DNA of 35,642 nucleotides from Bacillota bacterium (GTDB lineage: Bacteria; Bacillota; Clostridia; Christensenellales; Aristaeellaceae), in the NCBI GenBank assembly GCA_023402355.1, contig JAEXCG010000057.1:1-35642 (forward strand). Reading direction: 5' to 3'. How positions within the stretch are numbered: position 1 is the first letter of the stretch; the number at the start of each line of letters is the position of its first letter. This document shows, in pieces, positions 22,583-30,902 of this stretch. Made by a program: the position numbers and the translations under genes. The notes under the pieces are model-generated. The model worked only from the letters and a program-made list of their open reading frames with translations. It made no database searches and was not told the origin of the DNA.

Positions 22583-23137
22583 ATGATTCCTCTGTACACG
22601 CCCGATCTGCGCCTTCTGCCCGCGTCCGGCGCGCTCGCCGGGGCGGCGGCGGACTACTACGCGCGCAACCGCGTCTTTTTGCAGCCGTTCGACTCCGAGC
22701 ACGCGCCCTCCTTTTACACCGAGGAGGGGCAGCGTCCGCTGCTCGAGGCGGACGCCGAAGCCGCGCGGCTGGACCGCGGCTATCGCTTCCTGATCTGCCG
22801 CCGCGGCGCGCCGGAGCAGGTCATCGGCACCATCGCCCTCTCCGGCGTCGTGCGCGGCGCGTTCCACTCCGCCTTCGTCGGCTACAAGCTGGACGCGGCC
22901 TGGCAGGGCCGGGGCTACATGACGCAAGCGCTGAACGCCGTGACCGCCTTCGCCTTCGGCGCGCTCAATCTGCACCGGCTGGAGATCAACGTCATGCCCA
23001 GAAACCTCGCCTCGCAGCGCGTCGCGCAGAAGGCGGGCTTCGCCCAGGAGGGGCTGTCCCGCCAATACCTGTACATCGGCGGCGTCTGGGAGGATCACCT
23101 GCACTTCGTGCGGCTGAACCCCGACTGGCACGCGTAA
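22583..23137 (+). CDS. GNAT N-acetyltransferase, RimJ/RimL type
   Basis: 184 residues. The acetyl-CoA binding motif is seen as VGYKLDAAWQGRGYMTQAL (about 114-132), followed by INVMPRNLASQRVAQKAGF (about 137-155) and EGLSRQYLYIGGVWEDHL, the usual RimJ/RimL arrangement (ribosomal protein or small-molecule N-acetylation). The exact substrate is unknown; Firmicutes paralogues are numerous. ATG at 22583 has GGGGAGG 7 nt upstream. Its stop codon touches the tandem repeat array at 23149-23530. Confidence 0.92.
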   Translation: MIPLYTPDLRLLPASGALAGAAADYYARNRVFLQPFDSEHAPSFYTEEGQRPLLEADAEAARLDRGYRFLICRRGAPEQVIGTIALSGVVRGAFHSAFVGYKLDAAWQGRGYMTQALNAVTAFAFGALNLHRLEINVMPRNLASQRVAQKAGFAQEGLSRQYLYIGGVWEDHLHFVRLNPDWHA

Positions 23138-23148
23138 AGGCAAGCGCC

Positions 23149-23530
23149 GCCACGGGCCTGCAAAGCCCGCCGTCACACCGAGCCCCTTCGGATGTGCCCC
23201 CGCCGCAGCCGGGAGTAGACGGCCACGGGCCGCAAAGCCCGCCGTCACGCCAAGTCCCTTCGGATGTACCTCCGACGCAGCCGGCAGCCGGGCAGCCGAC
23301 GGCCACGGGCCGCAAAGCTCGCCGTCACGCCAAGCTCCTTCGGATGTGCCTCCGGCGCAGCCGGCAGCCGACGGCCACGGGCCTGCAAAGCCCGCCGTCA
23401 CGCCAAGCCCCTTCGGACGTGCCCCCGCCGCAGCCGGCAGCCGGGAGCCGACGGCCACGGGCCGCAAAGCCCGCCGTCACGCCAAGCCCCTTCGGATGTG
23501 CCTCCGGCGCAGCCGGCAGCCGGCAGCCGG
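23149..23530. repeat. Tandem repeat array, five units of 72-80 bp
   Basis: Units begin with GCCACGGGC at 23149, 23222, 23302, 23374 and 23454 (periods 73, 80, 72, 80, last unit about 77). Each contains AAAGCCCGCCGTCACGCCAA, CCCTTCGGATGTGCC and CGCAGCCGG with few changes; the length difference comes from an extra GGCAGCCG-type block. A hairpin is predicted in each: GACGG and CGGGC upstream pair with GCCCG and CCGTC downstream. The array fills the whole gap between the convergent acetyltransferase and Noc-like genes, where no ordinary terminator is seen. Apparent ORFs across it are low-complexity and not credible. Confidence 0.95.
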
Positions 23531-24349
23531 TCAGTCCGCCGCCTCCAGACGGCGGCGCGGCACCGTCACCACCATCTCCACCCGGTCGCCCAGGTCGCGC
23601 AGCGTGTAGTCCACGGTGATGCCGGAGGCCTTCATCTGCGAGACGATGCCCCGGATCGCGTTGAGGTAAAGACGGTGGTCGCGCATGAGGGGAATGACCT
23701 TGCGCCCGCCCTGGCCCGCGGGCAGCGCGCCGCGCTCGCGCTGCACCGCGCGCTCCACCAGCGTCTCCGTGTCGCGCACGCTGAGCACGCATTCCGACGC
23801 CTGCCGGGCGATCGACAGCCTGTCCTGCGTGTCGGTCAGGCGCAGCAGCGCGCGCGCGTGGCGCTCGCTGAGGTGCCCCTGACGGATCACCTCGCGCACC
23901 GGCTCCTCCAGGCGCAAAAGGCGCAGCTTGTTGGCGATGGCGGACTGGCTCCTGCCCACGCGCACCGCGAGCTCCTCCTGCGAGAGCTTGAACTCGCGGA
24001 TCGCGCGCGCGTAGCCCTCCGCCTCCTCGAAGTAGTGCAGCCGTCCGCCCGCGAGGTTCACGATCAGCTCGCCCAGCTCGCCCTCGTGAATGCCCTCCGG
24101 CATGACGATCGCCTCCACCTGCGTGACGCCCGCCTGCTTGAGCGCGCGCAGCATCCGCTCGCCCGCGATCAGCTCGTATTTGCCGTCCTCCGCCGTCGCG
24201 CGCACCGTGACGGGCTGCATTTCGCCGGTGCCGGACCATGCCGCGTGCCGCGCGCTTTCCCGCATCTGAATCGAGTCCACGTCGATCCAGCACACCTGTT
24301 TGCAGGGCACTCCGCCCAAAAAGACCATCTTTTCCTCCGAACGCAGCAT
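23531..24349 (-). CDS. ParB/Noc-like protein with divergent CTP motif
   Basis: 272 residues. ParB N-domain features: QPVTVR (41-50), YELIAGERMLRALKQAG (59-74; family box GERRxRA) and a shortened IVNLAGGRLHYFEEAEGYARA (97-116). A helix-turn-helix follows at about 121-146 (LSQEELAVRVGRSQSAIANKLRLL). It lies directly after rsmG, where Bacillus encodes the nucleoid-occlusion protein Noc. Odd points: the PNPxQPR box is absent and the second arginine of GERR is methionine, so CTP binding is doubtful. The start is ATG at 24349 (GGGAGGGGG upstream); ATG at 24328 (GGAGG, 5-nt spacer) is equally possible. Noc identity is inferred from position. Confidence 0.82.
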   Translation of the reverse strand: MLRSEEKMVFLGGVPCKQVCWIDVDSIQMRESARHAAWSGTGEMQPVTVRATAEDGKYELIAGERMLRALKQAGVTQVEAIVMPEGIHEGELGELIVNLAGGRLHYFEEAEGYARAIREFKLSQEELAVRVGRSQSAIANKLRLLRLEEPVREVIRQGHLSERHARALLRLTDTQDRLSIARQASECVLSVRDTETLVERAVQRERGALPAGQGGRKVIPLMRDHRLYLNAIRGIVSQMKASGITVDYTLRDLGDRVEMVVTVPRRRLEAAD

Positions 24350-24428
24350 GCGTATCCCCCTCCCTGGGGGACGCGCCCCCAGCCATCGTACCCGCCGTTT
24401 TCTCCTTTTCACCCCCCGATTCCTGCTC

Positions 24429-24472
24429 AAAAGGGCGTTCCCCGGCGGCCAATCGTTCGCCGGGAAACGCCC
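24429..24472 (-). terminator. Terminator after rsmG
   Basis: Minus strand arms GGGCGTTTCCCGGCG and CGCCGGGGAACGCCC (one mismatch) around a 10-nt loop, then TTTTG. It lies about 50 nt past the rsmG stop and ahead of the Noc-like gene. Confidence 0.85.
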
Positions 24473-24524
24473 TCTTTATGTCGTTTTCGACGCGCGCGCG
24501 CCGGATAGCCGCCGACCCCACCCT

Positions 24525-25250
24525 TTATCCGAGCGGATTTTTGCCCGGCGTGCCCGCCTTGCGCGGATACTGTCGAGCGGTTTTCCGGCTTTTCCCGCAC
24601 ACCAGCAGCACGTGCTGCCAGTCCCTGCCGGGAATCGGCGCGTCCAGCACGCCGCTGATCTCGCCGCCCAGCAGGTGCGCGGCCCTTCGCCCCTGCGAAA
24701 GCTCCTCCCGCACGCCCGGTCCCTTCCAGCACACGGCGCTTCCGCCCACCTTGAGCAGCGGCAGCATGAGCTCCAGCAGCACCGGCGTCGCGGCGACCGC
24801 ACGCGAGACCGCAAGGTCGTATGCCTCGCGCAGGTCGGGGCGCCTGCCCGCGTCCTCGGCGCGCATGTGCACCGCCGTGGCCGACAGGCCCAGCTCCTCA
24901 ATCACCGCCTGCAAAAAGTCCACGCGCTTTCTGAGCGCGTCCAGCAGCGTCACGTCAAGGTCCGGCCGCAGGATCGCGAGCGGCACGCCCGGAAAGCCCG
25001 CGCCCGTGCCCACGTCCACGACGCTGGCGCCCTGCGGGATCAGGCCCTTGGCCAGCGGCGCGGCGGAGTCGAGGTAATGCCTGTCCGCCATCTCGACCGG
25101 GTCCAGCACCGCCGTCAGGTCGATGCGCGCGTTCCGCTCCATGAGCAGCGCGTGAAAGCGCAGCAGCTTCTCAAGCGCCGCCTCGCCGCATTCGACGCCC
25201 ATGGCGGCAAAGCCCTCCGTCAGCCGCGCCCTTACCCTCTGATCTTCCAT
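24525..25250 (-). CDS. rsmG: 16S rRNA (guanine527-N7)-methyltransferase
   Basis: 241 residues. Uses SAM to methylate N7 of G527 in 16S rRNA. Motifs: NLTAV-type ARIDLTAVLDPVE (41-53), HYLDS (58-62), and the SAM loop DVGTGAGFPG (79-88) followed by LAILRPDLDVTLLDALRKRVDFL. The extension past about 225 (RKTARQYPRKAGTPGKNPLG) is usual, since the family ends with a PRKxGxPxKxPL motif. The start overlaps the end of the YdcF-like gene by 19 bp. ATG at 25250 has GGAG about 8 nt upstream. Confidence 0.96.
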   Translation of the reverse strand: MEDQRVRARLTEGFAAMGVECGEAALEKLLRFHALLMERNARIDLTAVLDPVEMADRHYLDSAAPLAKGLIPQGASVVDVGTGAGFPGVPLAILRPDLDVTLLDALRKRVDFLQAVIEELGLSATAVHMRAEDAGRRPDLREAYDLAVSRAVAATPVLLELMLPLLKVGGSAVCWKGPGVREELSQGRRAAHLLGGEISGVLDAPIPGRDWQHVLLVCGKSRKTARQYPRKAGTPGKNPLG

Positions 25251-25852
25251 AGCACACTCTCCACGATAAATTTGGCCCAGCTTAGCGTCTCGCGCACGTG
25301 GTTCTTCAGCCAGTATTCGGGCTTGCTCTCGCTGCCCGCGCCCGTCGCCTCGATGCCCACCTGGCGGCAGAGCGAAAGCGCGCGCGCCACGTGGTAGTCG
25401 CTCGTCACCACCGTCGCGCGGGAAAGGCCGCGCTGCTCCATGATCTCCCTGGCGAAGAGCAGGTTTTCCCGCGTGTTGAAGGAGGCGGTCTCCGCGACCA
25501 CGTCCTCGGGCCGCGCGCCCCGCGCGATCAGCCAGTCGCGCATGACCTCGCCCTCGGGCGCGGGTTCGTCCGAGCCCTGCGCGCCGCACACGATGACCGT
25601 CTGGCGCTTCTCCTGATAGATGGACAGCGACAGCGTCAGCCTGCGCTCCAGCGCCACGGAGGGCGTCCCATCCGCCAGCACCTGCGCGCCCAGCACGATC
25701 ACCACGTCCGATTCGCCCCGCGGGGGCAGGGCGACCTCCCTGTACACGACGTAGCCCATCAGCGCCGCGAACGACGCGGCGCACAGCAGGATGATCCCAA
25801 GTAGCGCCATCAGCAGCCTCCTGATTCCTTTACTTCGTCTCAAAAATGCCAT
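25232..25852 (-). CDS. YdcF-like DUF218 membrane-anchored protein
   Basis: 206 residues. One N-terminal membrane helix (about 13-35), then a DUF218/YdcF domain: DVVIVLGAQVLADGTPS (49-65), ALERRLTLSLSIYQ, EGEVMRDWLIARG, ETASFNTRENLLFA (NTREN is the domain hallmark) and VTSDYHVARAL. E. coli YdcF binds SAM and the relatives SanA/ElyC affect envelope polymers, but the enzyme activity is not settled. The domain would lie outside the membrane. ATG at 25852 (GGAGG, 6-nt spacer) overlaps radC by 23 bp, so the genes are translationally close. Confidence 0.9.
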   Translation of the reverse strand: MAFLRRSKGIRRLLMALLGIILLCAASFAALMGYVVYREVALPPRGESDVVIVLGAQVLADGTPSVALERRLTLSLSIYQEKRQTVIVCGAQGSDEPAPEGEVMRDWLIARGARPEDVVAETASFNTRENLLFAREIMEQRGLSRATVVTSDYHVARALSLCRQVGIEATGAGSESKPEYWLKNHVRETLSWAKFIVESVLWKIRG

Positions 25853-26630
25853 CGTAATCCTCCACCGCGCCGTCCGGCACAGGCGACGCGCCTCCCGCAT
25901 CCGGCTGTGCCGCCATGCGCACGCGGCAGTCGAATTCCTCCGGAGCGGCCAGCTTTCCCTGGTCGATCATCTCCATGCTCGCCATGGAGCTGTAGGCGGT
26001 ATCCCCGACGATCACGTGATCCAGCACGCGCACGTCGATCGCGCGCAGCGCCTCGATCACGCGCCGCGTCGTCTCGTAGTCGCCGCGCGAGGGCATCGCC
26101 CCGCCGCCGGGGTGGTTGTGGCACAGCAGCACGGCGTAGGCGTTGTGCAGCAGCGCCTCGCGCACGACCTCGCGCGGGTAGACCGTCGATTCGTCGATCG
26201 TCCCCCTGCGCAGCAGGACGCTTTTTTGCAGGTACCCCTGCGCGTCCAGGCACAGCAGGTAGACGCACTCGTCCCGCTCCCCGCGCAGCAGCGCGCGGCA
26301 GTACGCGCCCGCCGCCTTGAAGTTGCGAAGGCATGGGCGCGCCCGCCCCCGGTCGCGCTCGTAATAGCGCATCAGCTCGGGCAGGAGCGTGAGCAGCGCG
26401 GCCGCGTTGGGGCCGACGCCCGGCACCTGCATGAGCTCCTCCGCCCGCGCCTCCAGCACCGCGGAGAGCGAGCCGAAGCGCTCGATGAGGCTGTGCGCAA
26501 GGGGGTTGACGTCCTTTTGCGGGATGGCGAAGCAGAGCAGGAACTCCAGCGCCTCGTGCGGCGCGAAGCCCTGCAGGCCCTCTTCAAAGAACCGCGAGCG
26601 CATGCGCTCGCGGTGTCCGCTGTGCATCAT
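25830..26630 (-). CDS. radC: RadC-family JAB/MPN domain protein
   Basis: 266 residues. A helix-hairpin-helix-like N-terminal region (LMQVPGVGPNAAALL, 67-81) precedes the JAB metal site H171-N-H173-P-x(7)-S181-x2-D184. Despite its name, the family is not an established DNA-repair enzyme; the fold suggests metal-dependent hydrolysis. The C-terminal tail (about 228-266, acidic with proline and glycine) is longer than in typical RadC (about 225 residues) and probably disordered. The ATG at 26630 follows the HAD stop by 4 nt, with GGAGG inside the HAD gene. Confidence 0.92.
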   Translation of the reverse strand: MMHSGHRERMRSRFFEEGLQGFAPHEALEFLLCFAIPQKDVNPLAHSLIERFGSLSAVLEARAEELMQVPGVGPNAAALLTLLPELMRYYERDRGRARPCLRNFKAAGAYCRALLRGERDECVYLLCLDAQGYLQKSVLLRRGTIDESTVYPREVVREALLHNAYAVLLCHNHPGGGAMPSRGDYETTRRVIEALRAIDVRVLDHVIVGDTAYSSMASMEMIDQGKLAAPEEFDCRVRMAAQPDAGGASPVPDGAVEDYDGIFETK

Positions 26631-26634
26631 GGCC

Positions 26635-27285
26635 TTACGCCTCCATCAGGATCGGCAGCACCTTCGTGATGTTCTCCGCGACCGGCATGCCGCACTGGCA
26701 AAGGCGTCTGCGCGTGTTGTGCCCGCCCTCCACCAGAATGCAGCGGCAGCCCATGTGCGAGGCGACGAAGGCGTCGGTCATCATGTCGCCCACGAGCACG
26801 GCCTCCTCCGGCGCGACGCCGAGCGCGGCGAGCTGGTGCAGTCCGCGCTCCTCCTTCGTGCCGCCGCGGTTGTCCTCAAGGCCCGTCACCGCGCTCATGA
26901 AGGGCAAAAGCCCCAGGTCCTCCGCCTGGCGCCGCAGCGTCGGCTCAAAGCTCGAGGAGAGGATGGACTGCGTGTAGCCCGCGTCCCGCGCGGACGAAAG
27001 CGCCTCCAGCGCGCCCGGCATCAGCCCCGCGCGCAGCACCTCCCGGTCGAACTCTTCCAGGAACGCCTCGTTGATCCGGGCAAAGTCGTGCTTTTGCAGG
27101 TCCACGCCCAGGTCCTGATAGAACAGCTCCACCGGGTTTCGCATGAACGTGCGGTATTCCTCCAGCGTGATGGGCTCCATGCCCATCTGATGAAGCAGCC
27201 TGTTGTCGATGGAGAGCGCCAGCTCCACGTCCTGCAGCAGCGTACCGTTGAAGTCCCATATGATATGACGAACCTTCGGCTTCAT
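26635..27285 (-). CDS. HAD-superfamily phosphatase-like hydrolase
   Basis: 216 residues. Motif I is WDFNGTLLQD (10-19) with nucleophile Asp11 but asparagine in place of the usual second acid (DxD to DxN). Later motifs are SILSSSFEP (motif II serine), an arginine/lysine-rich motif III area (GTKEERG) and VGDMMTDAFVA (motif IV). A helical cap lies between motif I and II, as in phosphoglycolate-phosphatase-like enzymes. Replacement of the proton-donor Asp is found in some HAD members and can lower phosphatase activity. ATG at 27285 (AAAGGAG, 6-nt spacer) rather than 27426, because the extra segment is repeat sequence. Confidence 0.88.
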   Translation of the reverse strand: MKPKVRHIIWDFNGTLLQDVELALSIDNRLLHQMGMEPITLEEYRTFMRNPVELFYQDLGVDLQKHDFARINEAFLEEFDREVLRAGLMPGALEALSSARDAGYTQSILSSSFEPTLRRQAEDLGLLPFMSAVTGLEDNRGGTKEERGLHQLAALGVAPEEAVLVGDMMTDAFVASHMGCRCILVEGGHNTRRRLCQCGMPVAENITKVLPILMEA

Positions 27286-27300
27286 TTGTTGCTCCTTTCC

Positions 27301-27381
27301 CTTGGGCCCCGGCTTTGGGGGCCTGCTTTGGGGGCCTGCCCCCAAACCCCCGCTCAAGGGATAAATCCCTTGAGAATCCCC
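27301..27381. repeat. Palindromic intergenic repeat upstream of the HAD gene
   Basis: Contains a 13-nt duplication (CTTTGGGGGCCTG twice, 27313-27338), a G-run/C-run inverted repeat, and the 20-bp palindrome TCAAGGGATAAATCCCTTGA (27354-27373) ending in GAATCCCC. There is no T-run. Similar in composition to the spacer at 3747-3893. Confidence 0.6.
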
Positions 27382-27439
27382 TCTCGCCTCACGGCGCGGG
27401 TGGGGAGACGGAGGGCGATCGCTCACAACGTAGTCAGTT

Positions 27440-30400
27440 TCAATCTCCCGCGAGCGCGTCGTCGAACAGCGCCCGGATGTCCGCCTCCGATAGCTGCGTG
27501 GGCATCTGCTCGCCCGCCGTCACCATGGCGTCGAACAGCCTGCGCTTGCGCTCGCCCAGGCGGACGACCTGCTCCTCGATGGAGGCATGGGTGATCAGCC
27601 GGATCACCTGCACCTTGTTCTTCTGGCCGATGCGGTGCACGCGATCCGTCGCTTGGTCCTCGGCCGCCGGGTTCCACCACGGGTCGTAGTGGATGACCAT
27701 GTCCGCGCCCGTCAGGTTGAGGCCCGCGCCGCCCGCCTTGAGCGAGATCAGGAAGACCTGGCCCTCGCCCGCGTTGAACTGATTGACCAGCGCCATGCGC
27801 TTCTTGGGCGGCGTCTCGCCGTCCAGGTACAGGCAGGTGATGCCCGCGGCCTCCAGCCTGCGCTGCAAAATGCGCAGCATGCGCGTGAACTGCGAGAACA
27901 CCAGCGCGCGGTGCCCCGCCTCCAGCGCGCCGGGCAGCACGTCCAGCAGCATGTCCAGCTTGCCGCTCGACGCGGAATAGTCCGGCAGACACAGCGCCGG
28001 ATGGCAGCAGATCTGCCGCAGCTCCGTGATCGCCGCCAGCACCTCCACGCGCCCGCGCTGCACGCCCTTGACGCGAAGCAGGTCGTCCACGTGCCCGCGC
28101 AGCCGCAGCAGCGAGGCCTGATAGACCCGGCGCTGCTCCTCGGTCATGTCGGCCAGAAGCTGCGTCTCCATCTTCTCCGGCAGCTCGCGCAGCACGTCGC
28201 CCTTGAGCCTGCGCAGCAGGAACGGGCGGATGCGCTGGCGCAGCGCCTCGCTGTTCTGCCCCTCGCCGTGCCTGTGCATGAACTGCGCGTAGCTCATCAG
28301 ATACCCCGGCAGCACGAAGTCGAACAGCGACCACAGCTCGCCCGGGTGGTTCTCCATGGGCGTGCCCGTGAGCGCCAGGCGCGTGTCCGCCGTAAGCTGC
28401 TTCACCGCCGCCGCGCCCACGGACATGGCGTTCTTGATGTGCTGCGCCTCGTCCAGCACCGCGAAGCGGAAGGGAATGCCCGAAAGCAGCGCGATGTCCC
28501 GGCGGATCAGCGGGTAGGAGGTGATGAACACGTCCACGTTCCCGTCCTCCCGCAGGCGGCGGATCTGCTCCTGGCGCGCGGCCTGCCCGCCCTCCGCGAT
28601 CAGCACGCGCAGGCCGGGCGCGAAGCGCTCGAGCTCCGCCTGCCAGTTGTACACCAAAGACGTCGGCGCGACCACGATGGAGGCGCGTCCGTCCTTCTTT
28701 TCGCTGGCCCACACGAACAGCGCGATCACCTGCAGCGTCTTGCCCAGGCCCATGTCGTCCGCGAGGATGCCGCCCATGTGCAGCCGGTGCAGCGCCTGCA
28801 TCCAGCCAAAGCCGCGAAGCTGATAGGGCCGCAGCACCTGCGAGAGCGGCTCCGGGCAGGGGTCGCCCTCCGCGCTTAGCTGCTTTGTCACCTCGCGCAC
28901 CGATTCGTCCACCGCGATGGGCAGCTTCCCGCCGTCCAGCAGGCTCGTCAGGTACGCCGCGCGGTACGCGGCCATGTCCACCGTGCTCGCGTGGTAGCCC
29001 TCGTTGTCCGGCACGTCGGTCACGCTGCTGTCGGCCACCGTGTCCGCCAGCTCGAACCACTCGTCCAGTCCGCTCAGGTCCAGGAACGTGCCGTCCCTCA
29101 GGTGGAAGTAGCGCTTGCGGTCGCGCAGCGCCTGCAAAATCAGCAGCAGCTCCTCCACGGGCTCGCCGCTCTCCTCCAGCCGCAGCTGCAAGACGCCGCC
29201 CTGCATGTGCAGCGCGCCCGCAAAGCGCGGCTTGCGCGGTGTCATGCGCTTGAAGTCCTCCGAACAGAAGACCTGCGCATTGCGCTGCAGCTCCTCAAGT
29301 CCCTCGGTCAGAAAGCCGTACACCGCCTCCGTCGCCGCGAGGTACACGCGCCCCGCGCGCACCCGGAACCCGGCGCTCGCCAGGCAGTCGAGCACGCGGT
29401 GCTCGCCCTGGGCGTCTCGCATCAGCAGCAGGCGCGACGCGCCGCCCGGCGCCTCGCGTCCCTGCGAGGCGGCGATCTCCGCCGCGAAGGGATCGATCTC
29501 CTCGTCGCCGTAGGCGAAGACCGTGCGCGCCGTCACCGCGCGCCCCTCCCGGTCGAGGTAGACGCGCGCCTGCAGCGGACGGCGCACGATGCGCTCCGCC
29601 AGCGCGCCGTCCAGCGCCACATCCCCCGCGCGCGCGAGCCTTGGCAGCAGCTCGGAGATCACCCGCTCCACCGCGCCCGCCTCGAAGCGGAAGGCCGCCT
29701 GCCCGCGCTGCGCGTTTTTGAGCAGCACGCGCAGCACCTCGCGCTGCTCCGCCGGGGGCTGCAGCACCTCGCCGTCGCAGAGCACGAACTCGCAGCCCGC
29801 CGTCAGCGCCCGAAGCGCGGGGGACATGTCCGCCGTCACCTGCAGCTCGCGCCCGGAGGCCTGCGCGCCGAAGTGCAGCTGCACCGGCCCCTGCACCACG
29901 TGCGGCAGCGAAAGCAGCTGGTCGCCCACCGCCAGGCGGAAGGGACGCGCCAGCAGCAGCCGCAGCAGCCGCGCGGCGTGCGCGTCCGGCAGCAGCATGT
30001 ACTTCGTCTCGTCGGGCTTGACCGGGGCCGTCCCCGCCATGCGCTGAATGTATTCTACCTCGCCAAGGACGCCCAGCATCAGCGCGTCCACGCGCTCAAA
30101 CGTCATCCACGTGGGCTGATAGGTAAAGCCCTTGCCGAAGACGAGCGTCGTCTTGTCCTCGATCGCCTTGAGAAACTGCGCGATGCTGCGCACGACGTAG
30201 AGCCTGTCCTGCCCCACGCGCATCGCCAGGCGCAGCCGCTCGCCCGTCTGGGCTTCGCCGATCACCTGCAGCGTCCATTCGATCTGGATCGGGGAATCCA
30301 TCGGCAGCGCGGGCTCCATCGCGCTGAGCAGCTCGTCCGCCGCCTGGCGCGCGCGCCGCCTGCGCGCCTCCTCCACCGTGCCTGAGCCGTGCGCCAGCAG

Positions 30401-30646
30401 CATCGCCGCCACCACGTGGCGGCAGGGGCGGTGCGTGCCCTCGAACGTCTCGCAGCTGCACTTGCCGGAAAGCCGCTGGCCAATGCCCACGCGCACCATG
30501 CGGCGCGGCTCCCCATCCACGACGTAGCGCAGGCCGTCGCGCTGCTCCTCGAGGGGGCGCACCGCGCCGCGCCTGTATATCGCCATGCCCGCCTCGAACT
30601 CTTCCTGAGGCGTCATGCGTTTAAGCTGTTCCAATTCGGGTGTCAA
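27440..30646 (-). CDS. SNF2-family helicase with SWIM zinc finger
   Basis: About 1068 residues. N-terminal SWIM zinc finger (CSCETFEGTHRPCRHVVAAM, about 64-83), a long bacterial SNF2-associated region (about 150-590), and then the ATPase: motif I DDMGLGKT, Ia VVAPTSLVYNW, II DEAQH, III LTGTPMEN, and C-terminal helicase motifs ALVFSQFTRM, LKAGGAGLNL and QATDRVHRIGQ. This is a double-stranded-DNA translocase; bacterial members resemble RapA/HelZ-like ATPases but have no agreed role. Start chosen: TTG at 30646, with GGAG 8 nt upstream; GTG 30655 and ATG 30616 are alternatives. Separate from neighbours, with no clear promoter found. Confidence 0.92.
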   Translation of the reverse strand: MTPELEQLKRMTPQEEFEAGMAIYRRGAVRPLEEQRDGLRYVVDGEPRRMVRVGIGQRLSGKCSCETFEGTHRPCRHVVAAMLLAHGSGTVEEARRRRARQAADELLSAMEPALPMDSPIQIEWTLQVIGEAQTGERLRLAMRVGQDRLYVVRSIAQFLKAIEDKTTLVFGKGFTYQPTWMTFERVDALMLGVLGEVEYIQRMAGTAPVKPDETKYMLLPDAHAARLLRLLLARPFRLAVGDQLLSLPHVVQGPVQLHFGAQASGRELQVTADMSPALRALTAGCEFVLCDGEVLQPPAEQREVLRVLLKNAQRGQAAFRFEAGAVERVISELLPRLARAGDVALDGALAERIVRRPLQARVYLDREGRAVTARTVFAYGDEEIDPFAAEIAASQGREAPGGASRLLLMRDAQGEHRVLDCLASAGFRVRAGRVYLAATEAVYGFLTEGLEELQRNAQVFCSEDFKRMTPRKPRFAGALHMQGGVLQLRLEESGEPVEELLLILQALRDRKRYFHLRDGTFLDLSGLDEWFELADTVADSSVTDVPDNEGYHASTVDMAAYRAAYLTSLLDGGKLPIAVDESVREVTKQLSAEGDPCPEPLSQVLRPYQLRGFGWMQALHRLHMGGILADDMGLGKTLQVIALFVWASEKKDGRASIVVAPTSLVYNWQAELERFAPGLRVLIAEGGQAARQEQIRRLREDGNVDVFITSYPLIRRDIALLSGIPFRFAVLDEAQHIKNAMSVGAAAVKQLTADTRLALTGTPMENHPGELWSLFDFVLPGYLMSYAQFMHRHGEGQNSEALRQRIRPFLLRRLKGDVLRELPEKMETQLLADMTEEQRRVYQASLLRLRGHVDDLLRVKGVQRGRVEVLAAITELRQICCHPALCLPDYSASSGKLDMLLDVLPGALEAGHRALVFSQFTRMLRILQRRLEAAGITCLYLDGETPPKKRMALVNQFNAGEGQVFLISLKAGGAGLNLTGADMVIHYDPWWNPAAEDQATDRVHRIGQKNKVQVIRLITHASIEEQVVRLGERKRRLFDAMVTAGEQMPTQLSEADIRALFDDALAGD

Positions 30647-30851
30647 CCGAGCCACTCCATTTCGCAGTCGAAGGGCACACCAAAAATGCCCGTCCAATAG
30701 GGTAACCTTTCTACTATTCTGCGGCGCGCATGAAAACTCCTGCCGCGCGCAAGCCGTCCTTCGGCATTTTTTCGTCCCTTTTCTACCCAGTATAGCGCGC
30801 GGGCCCCGAAATATGTGCGCCCGGCCGCCTCCCGCAGGCGTGGAAACCCAC

Positions 30852-30886
30852 AAAAAACCCCCGCAGGGCCGGGCCCTTTGGGGGGA
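30852..30886 (-). terminator. Terminator after hsp20
   Basis: Minus strand CCCCC/GGGGG outer stem with inner GGGCC/GGCCC pairing, followed by TTTTTTG, 17 nt past the hsp20 stop and upstream of the SNF2 gene. Confidence 0.82.
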
Positions 30887-30902
30887 ATGAAGGGAGGGAA
30901 GC

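Noticed and set aside
23149..23530. CRISPR array
   Set aside because: The whole 72-80-bp unit is conserved, with no unique spacers between short repeats, and no cas genes are near.
23138..24349. Canonical parS (TGTTTCACGTGAAACA) or Noc-binding sites near the ParB-like gene
   Set aside because: No match seen; the repeats have a different palindrome.
23264..24508. A 414-residue plus-strand frame through the repeat array and antisense to the Noc-like gene
   Set aside because: Begins inside the minisatellite and continues as shadow coding; no domain or ribosome site.
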